Positions 1 to 12,816 are shown, numbered from the stretch's first letter. The stretch: DNA of 64,000 bases from Malikia spinosa (GCF_002980625.1 NZ_PVLR01000036.1:62001-126000), one strand, 5' to 3'. Notes: a model not told the origin generated them from the letters alone. Made by a program: numbers and translations.

Positions 1-2
1 AT

Positions 3-458
3 GTCTGCATCCTGAGCGGACTCTACGGCGTGCTGCGCCCGCTCGACCTGATGCAGCCCTACCGGCTCGAAATGGGCACCCGGCTGGCAACACCCAAGGG
101 CAAGAACCTGTACCAGTTCTGGGGCTCCCAGATCGCAGATTATCTGAACCAGCGCGCCGCTGCCGACGCCAGCCCGCTGATCGTCAACCTCGCGAGCGAG
201 GAGTACTTCAAGTCGGTCGACAAGAAGGCCTTGAAGCCGCGCATCGTGAGCTGTGTGTTCGAGGAATTCAAGGGGGATAAGTACAAGGTGATCAGCTTCG
301 CGGCCAAGCGCGCGCGCGGCCTGATGGTGCGCTACGCCGTCGCGCAACGCGCGCTCTCGGTCGAGCAGCTCAAGGGCTTCGATCTCGAAGGCTACCAGTA
401 TGTGGCGGCTGCTTCCGAGCCGGACCGGCTGGTATTCCGCCGCGAGCCGCAGCGCTGA
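3..458 (+). CDS. yaaA: Peroxide stress protein YaaA (DUF328), C-terminal part
   Basis: The reading frame is open from the left edge, so the true start lies outside the window. About 151 residues of the C-terminal part are present. The stretch reading [20 protein letters not shown], followed by a [17 protein letters not shown] segment, is the conserved core of the YaaA/DUF328 family. YaaA binds DNA and limits iron-dependent oxidative damage during hydrogen peroxide stress. The later motif [15 protein letters not shown] and the C-terminal [13 protein letters not shown] block also match the family. The gene ends 53 bases before queF on the same strand. There is no sign of damage in the visible part. 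Confidence 0.9.
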   Translation, partial: VCILSGLYGVLRPLDLMQPYRLEMGTRLATPKGKNLYQFWGSQIADYLNQRAAADASPLIVNLASEEYFKSVDKKALKPRIVSCVFEEFKGDKYKVISFAAKRARGLMVRYAVAQRALSVEQLKGFDLEGYQYVAAASEPDRLVFRREPQR

Positions 459-511
459 GCGGCCCCGTATTCGCGCACACCCGTATCCCGCTGCATCCAA
501 GGTACCCAGAC

Positions 512-1381
512 ATGACCGAATCCCAGCACCCCAGCCAGCACCAGCCCGAGCAGTCCCAGCTCGGCAAGACCTCGGCCTATGCCGACCAGTACGACCCGAG
601 CCTGCTGTTTCCGCTGCCGCGCCAGACCAAGCGCGACGAGATCGGCATCAGCGCCACGCCGCCCTTCCTGGGCGCCGATCTCTGGACCGCCTACGAGCTG
701 AGCTGGCTCAATCCGCGCGGCAAGCCGCAGGTCGCGATCGCGCAGGTCACCGTGCCCTGCGAGTCGCCCAACATCATCGAGAGCAAGTCGTTCAAGCTCT
801 ACCTCAACAGCTTCAACAACAGCCGCTTCGACGATGGCCAGGCGGTGCTGGATCGCCTCAAGGCCGATCTGTCAGAGGCGATCTGGCGCGGCAGCGAGCG
901 CCGGGGCTCGATCGGCGTCAAGCTGCTGACGCCAGCGCAGTTCGAGCAGGAAAAGATCCGCGAGCTCGACGGTCTGAGCCTGGACCGGCTCGATGTCGAA
1001 TGCACGCATTACCAGCCGGCCCCTGAGCTGCTGCGCGCCGACGCGACCCAGCCGCCCGTGACCGAGACCCTGGTCAGCGATCTGCTGAAAAGCAACTGCC
1101 TGGTGACGGGCCAGCCCGACTGGGCCAGCGTGCGCATCAGCTACACCGGCGCACCGATCGACCAGGAGCGGCTGCTGCAGTACCTGGTGAGCTTTCGCAA
1201 CCACAACGAGTTCCACGAGCAATGCGTCGAGCGCATCTTCATGGACCTCTGGACCCGCTGCAAGCCGGTCAAGCTCAGCGTCTACGCGCGCTACACGCGG
1301 CGCGGCGGGCTCGACATCAACCCCTGGCGCAGCAGCCAGCCGCAGCAGCCGCCGGCCAATGTGAGGACGGCAAGGCAGTAA
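512..1381 (+). CDS. queF: NADPH-dependent 7-cyano-7-deazaguanine reductase QueF (long form)
   Basis: QueF reduces the nitrile preQ0 to the amine preQ1 in queuosine tRNA biosynthesis, using two NADPH. The 289-residue length fits the E. coli-type long form, with two tandem tunnelling-fold halves. The catalytic Cys lies in [20 protein letters not shown] (about residues 90-110). The second half carries [19 protein letters not shown], with the conserved His and Glu used for substrate binding. The C-terminus reads [17 protein letters not shown], typical of the family. The ATG is preceded by a modest AAGG ribosome-binding element. No preQ1 riboswitch was recognised in the 53-base gap upstream. Confidence 0.95.
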   Translation: MTESQHPSQHQPEQSQLGKTSAYADQYDPSLLFPLPRQTKRDEIGISATPPFLGADLWTAYELSWLNPRGKPQVAIAQVTVPCESPNIIESKSFKLYLNSFNNSRFDDGQAVLDRLKADLSEAIWRGSERRGSIGVKLLTPAQFEQEKIRELDGLSLDRLDVECTHYQPAPELLRADATQPPVTETLVSDLLKSNCLVTGQPDWASVRISYTGAPIDQERLLQYLVSFRNHNEFHEQCVERIFMDLWTRCKPVKLSVYARYTRRGGLDINPWRSSQPQQPPANVRTARQ

Positions 1382-1441
1382 CCACGCGGCAGTTCCTGGG
1401 GGTTCATCGCGGGTTCAGGTTTTGATGCCTATCATCGTGAC

Positions 1442-2773
1442 ATGAAGAATATCCAGAGAACCCTGATCGGTCTGTTGTTGGGCCTGACCGCCCTGTGGCT
1501 GCTGGCCGAATCGGCCGCGCTGCCGCTGACCCAGGGTCTGTTCCCCTGGCGCACCCTGCTGGTCCAGTACTCGGGCCTGCTCGGCATGGGCGTCATGAGT
1601 GCCGCGATGCTGCTCGCGGTGCGCCCGGCCTGGCTCGAGCACCGGCTGCACGGCCTCGACAAGATGTACCGGCTGCACAAGTGGCTCGGCATCGCGGGCC
1701 TGGTGCTGGCCCTCCTGCACTGGCTCATTTCGCAGGGGCCCAAGTGGCTGATCGGGGCCGGGCTGCTCGAGCGGCCGGTGCGCGGGCCGCGCCCGCTGCT
1801 GACCGATCCGGTGCTGGCCTTCCTGCAGAGCCAGCGCGGCCTGGCCGAGGACCTGGGCGAAAAGGCCTTCTACCTGGCGGTGGCGCTGATCGCGCTGGCC
1901 TTGATCAAGCGCTTTCCCTACCGGCATTTCTTCCGCACCCACCGCTGGATCGCGCTGGCCTATCTGGTGCTGGTCTGGCATTCGATCGTGCTGACGAGCT
2001 TTGGCTACTGGCTGCAGCCGGTCGGCGTCCTGCACGGCCTGCTGCTGGCGGGCGGTACGGTCGCGGCGCTCATCAGCCTGACGCGGCGCATCGGCGTGCG
2101 GCGCAAGGCGGTCGGCGAGATCGAGCAGCTCGAGTACCTGGAAGGCGTCAAGGTCAACGCGGTATCGATCCGGCTCAAGAGCCAATGGGCCGGTCATGAG
2201 CCGGGCCAGTTCGCCTTCGTGACCTTCGACGAGCGCGAGGGGGCGCACCCGTTCACGATCTCGTCGGCCTGGCAGGACGATGGCCGGCTGATGTTCCTGA
2301 TCAAGGCGCTGGGTGACTACACGCACAGCCTGGCCGCCAGCCTCAAGCTGGGCGACACGGTCACGGTCGAGGGGCCTTATGGCCGTTTCCAGTTCGATGG
2401 CCCAGCCCGGCGCCAGATCTGGATCGGTGGCGGCATCGGCATCTCGCCCTTCGTCGCGCGTCTCAAGCAGCTGGCTCAGCAGTCAGACGGCCGCGAGATC
2501 GACCTGTTTCATGCCACCTCGGAGGTCGATGAGACCGCCTTGCAGCGACTGCAGCAGCACGCCCAGGCCGCTGGCGTGCGCCTGCATCTGCTGATCAGCG
2601 GCCGCGACGGCCGGCTGACCGGCGAGCGGTTGCGTGCGCTGGTGCCCGACTGGCAGCAAGCCGAGCTCTGGTTCTGCGGCCCGGCGGCGTTCGGCGACGC
2701 GATCCGCACCGACCTCTGCGCCCAGGGCCTGCCGGCGGCACGCTTCCACCAAGAACTGTTCGAGATGCGCTGA
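1442..2773 (+). CDS. Ferric-reductase-like transmembrane flavocytochrome with FAD/NAD-binding reductase domain
   Basis: A 443-residue membrane oxidoreductase. The first ~220 residues hold about six hydrophobic helices, with His residues in RLHKWLG, LALLHW and RTHRWIALAY that fit the bis-haem ligation of ferric-reductase-like domains. The C-terminal half is a ferredoxin-NADP reductase module: HPFTISSA (FAD), a VEGPYGRF loop, GGGIGISPFVARL (NAD(P)-binding glycine loop) and the terminal FCGPAAFG. It probably moves electrons from NAD(P)H through FAD and haem across the membrane to a metal or quinone acceptor. The acceptor cannot be told from sequence. It lies alone between queF and a convergent sensor kinase. 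Confidence 0.85.
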   Translation: MKNIQRTLIGLLLGLTALWLLAESAALPLTQGLFPWRTLLVQYSGLLGMGVMSAAMLLAVRPAWLEHRLHGLDKMYRLHKWLGIAGLVLALLHWLISQGPKWLIGAGLLERPVRGPRPLLTDPVLAFLQSQRGLAEDLGEKAFYLAVALIALALIKRFPYRHFFRTHRWIALAYLVLVWHSIVLTSFGYWLQPVGVLHGLLLAGGTVAALISLTRRIGVRRKAVGEIEQLEYLEGVKVNAVSIRLKSQWAGHEPGQFAFVTFDEREGAHPFTISSAWQDDGRLMFLIKALGDYTHSLAASLKLGDTVTVEGPYGRFQFDGPARRQIWIGGGIGISPFVARLKQLAQQSDGREIDLFHATSEVDETALQRLQQHAQAAGVRLHLLISGRDGRLTGERLRALVPDWQQAELWFCGPAAFGDAIRTDLCAQGLPAARFHQELFEMR

Positions 2774-2834
2774 GCGCTCGGCGCTTGGCCGCCGCATTGA
2801 CTGCAGCGAGTCCAAGCCTGGGCTGGCCGAGCGC

Positions 2835-5348
<2,514 letters not shown>

Positions 5349-5545
5349 GTTCGTAGGGCGGCAATCACCTGGCAGCAAGATCAACGGTCGCGGCAACCAG
5401 GCAGAGGGTTGATCCTGATCGCTGATCGGAAGAAGCGTTTGTCCTGCTGCAAACCTTCCAAAAAAGCAAATATTGTACCCGCTGTCTGGGTGCAAACCCT
5501 TGAAAATCAAAGCAGTTCGGGTTCTCCTGATCGCCAGCCAAGCTG

Positions 5546-6780
5546 CTAGAACAGAGACAAGCTGTCGCCTGCTTTGGGCTCTCCGGCTGGTCCCGCTTGT
5601 CCCACTGCTCCCGCACTCGCCAGTTCGTCAGCTCGCGCCAGGTGCCCGACCCTGACCCCGAGCAGGCGCAGCCGGCGCGTCAGGTCGACCCGCTTGAGGC
5701 ATCGGCCCGCGAGGCGGCGGATCTCGCGTGCGTCGGCGCTGTACTGCTCGACGGTCAGCTCGCGCGTGACTGACTGGAAATCGTCGTAGCGCAGCTTGAT
5801 GCCGATCGTGCGCCCGACATAGCCCTTGGCGCTCAGGTCGGCCGCGACCTGCTGGCACAGGCGGGTCAGGATGGCGCCGAGCTCGGCCTTGTCGTGCACG
5901 GCATGCAGGTCGCGCTCGAAGGTGGTCTCGCGGCTCATGCTGACGGGCTCGCTGTGCGTGACGACCGGACTGTCGTCGCGGCCCCAGGCGGCCTCGTGCA
6001 ACCAGGCACCATGGCTGGGGCCAAAGCGCTCGATCAGGGCCTGGCAGGGTTGGGCGGCCAGCTCGCCGATGGTGTGGATGCCCAGCGCCTGCAGCTTCTC
6101 GTCGGTCTTCGGGCCGATGCCGTTGATCTTGCGGCAAGGCAGCGGCCAGATCAGGCGCTGCAGGTCGGACTCGTGGATGATCGAGATCCCGCCCGGTTTC
6201 TGGAACTCGCTGGCCATCTTGGCCAGCAGCTTGTTGGGCGCGACGCCGATCGAGCAGCTCAGCCCGGTGGCGTCGAGGATGCCGCGCTGGATCAGCCGCG
6301 CCAGCACCCGTCCGCCTTCGCGCTGGCCGCCCGGCACCGCGGTGAAGTCGATGTAGTCACCTCGTCGATGCCGCGATCCTCCATCAGCGGCGCGATCTCG
6401 CGGATCACGGCCTTGAAGGCGCGCGAGCAGCGCCGGATCTCGTCGAAGTCGACCGGCAGCAGGATGGCGTCGGGACAGAGCTTGGCAGCCTTCATCAGTC
6501 CCATCGCCGAGCCGATGCCGAACTGGCGCGCGGCATAGGTCGCCGTCGTGATGACGCCGCGCCCGGCATAGTCGCGCAAGCGCGGGAAGTCGGCCAGCGG
6601 GATCTCGGCCAGCGGCAGGCCGGCATGCGTGGCCAGCAGCGCATCGTCCTCGCGCCGGCGTCCGCCGCCTATCACCAGCGGCAGGCCCTTGAGCTGCGGA
6701 TAGCGCAGCAGCTCGACCGACGCGAAAAAGGCGTCCATGTCGAGGTGGGCGATGCGGCGGGGCAGGGCGGTGGAGCTCAC
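5546..6780 (-). pseudogene. dinB: DNA polymerase IV, reading frame broken once
   Basis: Y-family translesion polymerase split across two frames. The N-terminal piece (start 6780) carries the catalytic HLDMDAFFASVE motif and runs to RGIDEV. The expected continuation YIDFT is found only after a shift: two extra bases at 6356-6357 (equivalently one missing base) separate codon GTG (V) from TAC (Y). The rest continues in the other frame with GLSCSIGVAPNKLLAKMASE, the helix-hairpin-helix IWPLPCRKINGIGPKTDEKLQALGI and the little-finger domain to the end. The break sits at the second active-site acidic motif (DEVYID), so the protein would be inactive as read. No other damage is visible, so a recent mutation or a sequencing error are both possible. 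Confidence 0.85.
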
Positions 6781-6894
6781 AGCGGCATTGTCGCGCGGCC
6801 GCTACAGCCGGCTCGATCCGGACGACTTCTCAAAACATGAATAAATCGTCAAGATGCACCAAATGGGAACAGAACAGGGACAGGGAGAAAACTC

Positions 6895-9294
6895 ATGCCA
6901 GACCCGATAGTGGCGGCGTGCCAGCTTGAGCAGCCCGATGGCAATCTGCTGTTTGCTTCGCTGCCGATTGGCATCGTGATCCTGAATCCGGCTGGCGAGG
7001 TCATGGCCACCAATCCGGCGGCCGAAACCATCCTGGGGCTGGGCGTCCAGCCCTTGCGTGGCTGGCTGGCTGCCGACTCGCGCTGGGAGGTCGTGCATGA
7101 GGACGGATCCCCCTTCCTGCCCGCCGAGTATCCGGCCCGGCTCGCGCTCGCGACCGGCCAGACCGTCCAGCATGCCGTCATGGGCCTGCGCGACCGGCAG
7201 CAGGACCGCCTGTGCTGGCTCCGGATGCAGGCGGTCCCGATCCGCGACGGCCAGGGCGGCGGTCTGCTCGGGGTCTATTCGCTGTTCGAGGACATCACCG
7301 AGCAGCGACAGGCCCGGATCGAGCTCAACGCGGCCCGTGCCGCCGCCGCTCAGCGCGAGATCGATGAGCGGCTGCGGCAGGCCGCCCAGGCCACGAAAAT
7401 GGTCGAGTCCGAGCGCGAGCGCTATTTCCGCTTCTTCAATTCCGCCACGGTCCTGATGGTGATCGTGGGGGCCGACGGCATCGTCAAGCTCGCCAACCCC
7501 GCCGTCAAGCGGATGCTGGGCTACGAAGCGGCCGATTTCGTCGGCCGCTCCTATCTCGAGCTGATCCACCCGGATGACCGGCTGGCCTCGCAGCAGGCCG
7601 CCCGGGCGGTGCATGAGGGCTGCACGAGCGCGGAAGGTTTTGTCAACCGCTATCTGTGCCAGGACGGTAGCGTACGCTGGCTGTCCTGGAACTCGGTCTT
7701 CAGCTCGCAGGAGAACCTGTTCTATGCGGTGGCGCGCGACATCACCGAGAGCCGCCAGGCCGAAGAGGCGCTGCGCGCCGCGTCTAACTACGCCCGCAGC
7801 TTGCTCGAGGCCAGCCTGGACCCGCTGGTCACGATCAGCCCGCAGGGCAAGATCACCGACGTCAACCGGGCCACCGAGACCGCTACCGGCCTGGGCCGCG
7901 CGGCACTGATCGGCAGCGATTTCTCGGACTACTTCACCGATCCCGACAAGGCGCGCAGTGGCTACGAACAGGCCTTTGAGCAGGGGCAGGTCAGCGACTA
8001 TCCGCTGGTGCTGCGTCATGTGGAGGGCCGGGAAACCGAGGTGCTCTACAACGCCAGCGTCTACCGTGACGAGCTGAACCGGATCTGCGGCGTCTTTGCC
8101 GCGGCGCGCGATGTCACGCGCATCAACGCGATTGCCAAGGACCTGGCACGTTACCGGGATCACCTCGAGGAGCTGGTCGGACAGCGCACGCGCGAGCTCG
8201 AAGCCGCCAAGCTCGCCGCCGAGGCCGCCAACCAGGCCAAGAGCGCCTTCCTGTCGAACATCAGCCACGAGCTGCGCACGCCGATGAACGCCATCATGGG
8301 CTTGAGCTATCTGCTGCTGCAGGGCTGCCTGGGGCAGCAGCAGCAGGAGCAGCTCAAGGCGCTGCAGCTGGCCAGCCGGCAGCTGCAGTCGCTGATCGAG
8401 GACATCCTGAACTACACCCGGGTCGACAGCGGCGCCCTGCATACCGCGCAGCAGGACTTCGAGCTCGACGGCGTGCTCGAGACCATCGCGGCCCGCCTGC
8501 GCGAGCGCGTCGTCGCCAAGGGCCTCGAGCTGACCATCGAGGTGGCGCCCGATGTGCCGCATCGGCTCTCAGGCGACCCGGTCCAGATCGGCCAGGTCCT
8601 GCACAAGCTGGCAGACAACGCGGTCAAGTTCACCGACACCGGCGGAGTCAAATTGGCGGTCCTGCGCGATGCCCGTCCGGCGCAGGGGGGGCAGGATGCA
8701 GCGAGCACCTGGCTGCGCTTCGAGGTCAGCGACACCGGCATCGGGCTCGACGCCGCCGATCAGTGCCATCTGTTCGACAGCTTCCAGCAGGTCGACGACG
8801 GCCTGACGCGCCGTTACGGCGGTACCGGCCTGGGGCTGGCGATCGCGCGCAAACTGGTCGAGCTGATGGGGGGGAAGATCGGCGTCGAGAGCCAGAAGGG
8901 GCAGGGCAGCCGCTTCTGGTTCAGCCTGCCGCTCGGGCTGGCCGATCCGGCCGGATGTCCGCTGGCAGCAGCGGGCTGCGCTGCGGCGCCGCCGCCCGCT
9001 GATCCGGCCTGGGCCGAGCCGGCGTGCGATCAAGCCGTTGACGGCTCGACGGATGAACCGGCTGATAGCCTGGCTGTGGCGACTGCTGCAGTCGATCGGA
9101 TGCAATGGCAGCAACTGCACGGCCGGCTTGCCCAGCTGCTGCGCGAGGACGATGCGGGCTCGATCCCGCTGTGCGAACAGCATGCCGCCTTGTTGCAGCA
9201 GGCGCTGGGGCCACGTTACGCGCCCTTGATGCAGGCGGTGCGGGGCTTCGATTTCGAGGCGGCATTGGGCCAGCTCGGCGGGCTTGAGTCCTGA
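6895..9294 (+). CDS. Soluble multi-PAS sensor histidine kinase without receiver domain
   Basis: A 799-residue kinase with no membrane helix, so probably a cytoplasmic sensor. Three PAS-type domains lie at about 15-130, 175-290 and 300-415; the second has [16 protein letters not shown] coiled coil leads to HisKA with His458 in [11 protein letters not shown]. The ATPase follows with [16 protein letters not shown] and [20 protein letters not shown]. No receiver or Hpt domain follows. Instead a ~60-residue tail ([19 protein letters not shown]) matches the extreme C-terminus of the hybrid kinase encoded at 46069-50589, suggesting descent from a hybrid kinase. A clear AGGGAGA ribosome-binding site precedes the ATG. 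It is divergent from dinB and its cognate regulator is not adjacent. Confidence 0.9.
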   Translation: MPDPIVAACQLEQPDGNLLFASLPIGIVILNPAGEVMATNPAAETILGLGVQPLRGWLAADSRWEVVHEDGSPFLPAEYPARLALATGQTVQHAVMGLRDRQQDRLCWLRMQAVPIRDGQGGGLLGVYSLFEDITEQRQARIELNAARAAAAQREIDERLRQAAQATKMVESERERYFRFFNSATVLMVIVGADGIVKLANPAVKRMLGYEAADFVGRSYLELIHPDDRLASQQAARAVHEGCTSAEGFVNRYLCQDGSVRWLSWNSVFSSQENLFYAVARDITESRQAEEALRAASNYARSLLEASLDPLVTISPQGKITDVNRATETATGLGRAALIGSDFSDYFTDPDKARSGYEQAFEQGQVSDYPLVLRHVEGRETEVLYNASVYRDELNRICGVFAAARDVTRINAIAKDLARYRDHLEELVGQRTRELEAAKLAAEAANQAKSAFLSNISHELRTPMNAIMGLSYLLLQGCLGQQQQEQLKALQLASRQLQSLIEDILNYTRVDSGALHTAQQDFELDGVLETIAARLRERVVAKGLELTIEVAPDVPHRLSGDPVQIGQVLHKLADNAVKFTDTGGVKLAVLRDARPAQGGQDAASTWLRFEVSDTGIGLDAADQCHLFDSFQQVDDGLTRRYGGTGLGLAIARKLVELMGGKIGVESQKGQGSRFWFSLPLGLADPAGCPLAAAGCAAAPPPADPAWAEPACDQAVDGSTDEPADSLAVATAAVDRMQWQQLHGRLAQLLREDDAGSIPLCEQHAALLQQALGPRYAPLMQAVRGFDFEAALGQLGGLES

Positions 9295-9312
9295 GCCGCC
9301 TGGGCGGCCTCA
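9295..9312. terminator. GC-rich hairpin between convergent genes
   Basis: A perfect 6-bp inverted repeat (GCCGCC/GGCGGC, 2-base loop) sits in the 24-base gap between the converging sensor kinase and panE. It can be extended by three pairs across a bulged C. There is no T-run on either strand, so intrinsic termination is only possible, not shown. Confidence 0.3.
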
Positions 9313-9318
9313 CAAGGC

Positions 9319-10242
9319 TCAGTCGGCTCGGTGGTCGGCCGGGTCGCCGCCGGGCGGGGCTTCGAGCAGTTTGACCAAGCCGTGCAGCGCGCGATTGACC
9401 GGCGTCGGCACCCCAAGCGCCGCGCCACGGCGCACCACATAGCCGTTGAGCTGGTCGATCTCGCTGCGCCGCCCGCGCGCGAGGTCCTGCGCGGTCGATG
9501 ACTGCTGGGTCGGCATCGCGTCGGCCAGCGCGCGCACCTGCGGCCAGAGGTCGGCGGGCAGAGGGATGCCTTCGGCGTGCGCGACCGCCAGGCATTCGGC
9601 CACCGCCTCGCGCATCGTGGCCTCGATGCCCGGTCCCTGGATCATGCGGCCGTAGGGCAGGCGCGAGATCGCCGACAGCGCGTTGTAGGCGCAGTTGACG
9701 ACCAGCTTGGACCATTGCGCCGCGCGCAGATCGGCCAGTACCTGCACCGGCACGCCAGCGTCGGCAAAGCTCGTCGCGATAGCCTCGCTGTCCGGCCCGG
9801 CGCCGATCACGAGCTCGCCCCGGCCGTGGTGGCGCAGATGGCCGGGGCCGGCCAGCTCGACCGCGGCATAGACCAGCACCGGCTGCACCCGATGGCGCGG
9901 CAGCAGGGCCTGCAGCCGTTCGGCATTCTCCAGGCCGTTCTGCAGGCTCAGCACCAGGGCTTGGTCGCGCAGATAAGGCGAGATGGCGGCAGCCGCCGCC
10001 TCGGTGTCGTTGGACTTGACGCAGCACAGCACCCAGTCGGCATCAGCCACTGCGGCGGGATCGACGCTGGCGCGCATCGGCACCCATTCATCGAAGGCCA
10101 GTGTCTGCAGGCGCAGGCCGTCGCGCAAGACGGCGGCGACATGGCTGGCGCGTCCGATCAGCGTGACGGCATGACCGGCGCGCGCCAGCAGGCCGCCGTA
10201 ATAGCTGCCCACGGCGCCGGCGCCCATGATGGCGATCTTCAT
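9319..10242 (-). CDS. panE: 2-dehydropantoate 2-reductase (ketopantoate reductase)
   Basis: The enzyme reduces 2-dehydropantoate to pantoate with NADPH, the second step towards pantothenate and coenzyme A. The 307-residue length is normal. The N-terminal Rossmann motif reads MKIAIMGAGAVGSYYGGLLA. The CVKSNDTEAA segment carries the conserved catalytic Lys region, and the C-terminal half has KLVVNCAYNALSAIS and the substrate-binding SSTAQDLARGRRSEIDQLNGY signature. Its ATG overlaps the stop of the upstream MFS gene by four bases, so the two are translationally coupled. ApbA/PanE paralogues exist, so the exact 2-oxoacid substrate is not certain. Confidence 0.9.
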   Translation of the reverse strand: MKIAIMGAGAVGSYYGGLLARAGHAVTLIGRASHVAAVLRDGLRLQTLAFDEWVPMRASVDPAAVADADWVLCCVKSNDTEAAAAAISPYLRDQALVLSLQNGLENAERLQALLPRHRVQPVLVYAAVELAGPGHLRHHGRGELVIGAGPDSEAIATSFADAGVPVQVLADLRAAQWSKLVVNCAYNALSAISRLPYGRMIQGPGIEATMREAVAECLAVAHAEGIPLPADLWPQVRALADAMPTQQSSTAQDLARGRRSEIDQLNGYVVRRGAALGVPTPVNRALHGLVKLLEAPPGGDPADHRAD

Positions 10243-11831
10243 TTGACGGTGCTCTCCATCAGGCAGCGCGTGACGCGCGGCGGTTCGGGCCCGAGCTGGA
10301 AGGCCAGCTTGCGCGCGTGCAGTTCGGCGTCGGCGGCGGTGACGCGCTCGAAGCGGCGCAGATGGTCGGTCCAGGATTCGTCGGTGACCAGCTCCAGGAA
10401 GCGGCCCGGGTCCTCGAGGTCGTGCAGCAGCTCCCAGGACAGCGCGCCCTGGCGCAGCCGGCTCGGACGGCTCTCGCTGAACATCAGGGCGCGGAATTCA
10501 GTTGCCCGGGCCGGGTCGATCCGGTACTCGATCATCACGCTGACCCGGCCCGCGCTCGCCGGTCCCGGATGCTGCGGCGCCTGGAAGATGCGCTGCGGTG
10601 TCAGGTCGGCCGCCTGGCCGCTGTCGGGCAACAGGCGGTTGGTCAGCCACATCGTCAGCGCGCCGGTGCCGGCGGCGATGACCAGGCTGGTCGGCACATT
10701 GGTCCAGGTCGCGATCTGGCCCCAGAGCGCAGCACCGCTGGCGCTGGCACCCATGATGGCCATCTGGTACATCGACATGCCGCGCGCGCGCACCCAGTCC
10801 GGCAGTCCGAGCTGGATCGACACGCTCAGGCTGTTGGCGGTGGTGATCCAGGCCGCTCCGCCCAGCAGCATGGCCGGCACCGCGATCCAGAGCTGGTCGG
10901 TCCAGGCCATCACGGCCATCGTGCCGGCCTGCAGCCAGGCGCCGCGCAGCACCAGCGCGTCGCGCGCATAGCGTCGCCGCAGTCGCGGCAGCAAGGCGGT
11001 CGAGCCGATGGCGCCGGCGCCCATCGAAGCCAGCAGCAGCGTGAAGGTCGCGGCATCGCCGCCTTGCATGCCATGCGCCACCAGCGGCAGCAGCGCCATC
11101 AGGCCGGTCGAGTGGAAGAAGAAGATCCAGATCCGCAGCAGCACGCCCTTGAGCTGGCGCGACTGGGCGATGTACTGCAGCCCGACCCGCATCGCGGTGC
11201 CCAGGCGCTCGCGCCCGAGCGGATGCGGCTTGTGTTCGCGCTTCCAGCGGCTGATCACGACCGCCGCCAGCAGCGACAGCAGCGCGTTGAGCGCGAATAC
11301 CCAGGCGCTGCCGGCGGCAGCGATGATGGCGCCGGCCATCAGCGGCCCCATGATGCGCGAGGCATTCATCGACACCCCGTTGAGCGCCAGCGCCGCTGGC
11401 AGCTGCGGCCGCGGCACCAGCTCGGGCACGATGGCGGCGAATACCGGCCAGCGCATCGCCAGCCCGATGCCGTTGGCGAACACCAGCGCCAGCAGCAGCG
11501 GCGGCGTCATGGCGCCGAAGAAGACGACCGCGCTCAGCAGCGTGGCGACGGCGGCGATCCAGAGCTGGGTCGTCAGGAAGTATTTCTTGCGGTCGAGGCT
11601 ATCGGCCAGCGCGCCGCTGGGCAGGCCGAGCAGGAACACCGGCAGCGTGGCGGCGGTCTGCACCAGCGCGACCCAGATCGGCGTCTGGGTCAGCGAGGTC
11701 ATCATCCAGGCCGCGGCGACATCGTTCATCCACATGCAGAGGTTGGCGACCAGCCAGGTGGACCAGAGCATGCGGAATATGGGTTGGCGAAACGGCGCCA
11801 GCGGAGAGAGGTCTTGATCGGTTGTCGCCAT
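10239..11831 (-). CDS. MFS transporter (EntS-like, MFS_3 type) with C-terminal dimeric alpha/beta-barrel-like domain
   Basis: A 530-residue protein. Residues ~1-420 form a 12-helix major-facilitator exporter of the MFS_3/enterobactin-exporter type, with the loop motif GLPSGALADSLDRKKYF. The last ~100 residues, beginning VSVMIEYRIDPARATEFRALM and including the YWLQ-less WTDHLRRFERVT segment, look like an antibiotic-biosynthesis-monooxygenase-type ferredoxin-like domain fused to the transporter. This fusion occurs in the MFS_3 family. It is probably a drug or small-molecule exporter; the substrate is not visible. It overlaps panE by four bases and is read first in the pair. Confidence 0.85.
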   Translation of the reverse strand: MATTDQDLSPLAPFRQPIFRMLWSTWLVANLCMWMNDVAAAWMMTSLTQTPIWVALVQTAATLPVFLLGLPSGALADSLDRKKYFLTTQLWIAAVATLLSAVVFFGAMTPPLLLALVFANGIGLAMRWPVFAAIVPELVPRPQLPAALALNGVSMNASRIMGPLMAGAIIAAAGSAWVFALNALLSLLAAVVISRWKREHKPHPLGRERLGTAMRVGLQYIAQSRQLKGVLLRIWIFFFHSTGLMALLPLVAHGMQGGDAATFTLLLASMGAGAIGSTALLPRLRRRYARDALVLRGAWLQAGTMAVMAWTDQLWIAVPAMLLGGAAWITTANSLSVSIQLGLPDWVRARGMSMYQMAIMGASASGAALWGQIATWTNVPTSLVIAAGTGALTMWLTNRLLPDSGQAADLTPQRIFQAPQHPGPASAGRVSVMIEYRIDPARATEFRALMFSESRPSRLRQGALSWELLHDLEDPGRFLELVTDESWTDHLRRFERVTAADAELHARKLAFQLGPEPPRVTRCLMESTVK

Positions 11832-11883
11832 CTGTTCTATGGTAGCGCTGTCGTTTGCCGGGCGGGTCCGGATTGCCGGCTGG

Positions 11884-12816
11884 TCAGGCTTGCAGTGGCA
11901 GGATCTCGGCCTGCCCGGTCAGCAGCGGACGGCACAGCACCTTGTAGCCGTCGGCATCGAAGCCTGCCGCGACCTGAGCCAGTGCTCTGGCCTGTTCGAG
12001 CTGGCTGACGCTGCCCAGGTAGCACCAGTTGCGCACGACATGGATCTGCAGCATGGCATCTGCCGGGCCCGCGGTTTCAGGCTTGAGTCCTGCTTCGCCC
12101 GCAACGGTCATGGTCGGGTCGGCCGGCCAGCGCTCGACCAGTCCGATCGCACCGGAATAAGGCCAGCAGGCGATGCGCAGTCCGTCCAGCGCGCTCAGCA
12201 GCCGTGCGCGGTGCTCGGCTTCGCTTTCGCGGCCGCAGCAGACGCCGGCGCATTGCTTGAGCATGGAGCGAAAGCAGCCGCGCCCGCCAGCGGGCTTTTC
12301 CAGGCCCAGTACGGCATAGCAGAGCCGGTGCTCGTCGGCCAGCGCGCGCAGGCCTTCGAGCGCCGCATGCCGGCTTGCATAGAGACCGAACAGCTCGGGC
12401 GTGAGCGCGAAGTCGATGTCCTTCGAATGGACCACCTCGGGCCGGCCATCTGACGCCAGCCTGAGTGCGCAGAGCTGCTTGTTGCGGCGCAGCTTCTGGT
12501 TGAACAGCGGCTGTTGCTGCTTGATCTGCTGGGCTTCGAGCAGCAGCGCGCCGATCTCGCCCGCGGTGCGCTCGAAGCTGATCGCACGGGTCTGGCGCAG
12601 CATGCGGTCCTCGTCGGGGTTGCGCAGGTGCGACAGCAGCCGCGCGCGCAGGTTCACGCTCTTGCCGATGTAGAGCGGCAGGTCGCCAGGCTGGCCGTGG
12701 AAGGTGTAGACCCCGGGCGCGGCTGGCGCGCCGGCTGCCTGCTCGCGCAGGTGCTCGGGGTACTGGAACTCGCGGCCGGCCTCGAAGTCAGCGCGGCGCC
12801 GGCGCGGCAACTGCAT
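11884..12816 (-). CDS. cho: Excinuclease Cho (UvrC-like GIY-YIG endonuclease)
   Basis: Cho makes the 3' incision in nucleotide excision repair on lesions that UvrC handles poorly, after UvrAB loading. The 310-residue protein corresponds to the N-terminal half of UvrC only. The GIY-YIG core is visible as PGVYTFHG followed by LPLYIGKSVNLRARLLSH. ERTAGEIGALLLEAQQIKQQ and PLFNQKLRRNKQLCALRL are the following conserved UvrC/Cho blocks. The RNase H-like and helix-hairpin-helix parts of UvrC are missing, as expected for Cho. A cysteine cluster (KQCAGVCCG) follows. It sits 6 bases downstream of the trhP stop on the same strand. Confidence 0.88.
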   Translation of the reverse strand: MQLPRRRRADFEAGREFQYPEHLREQAAGAPAAPGVYTFHGQPGDLPLYIGKSVNLRARLLSHLRNPDEDRMLRQTRAISFERTAGEIGALLLEAQQIKQQQPLFNQKLRRNKQLCALRLASDGRPEVVHSKDIDFALTPELFGLYASRHAALEGLRALADEHRLCYAVLGLEKPAGGRGCFRSMLKQCAGVCCGRESEAEHRARLLSALDGLRIACWPYSGAIGLVERWPADPTMTVAGEAGLKPETAGPADAMLQIHVVRNWCYLGSVSQLEQARALAQVAAGFDADGYKVLCRPLLTGQAEILPLQA

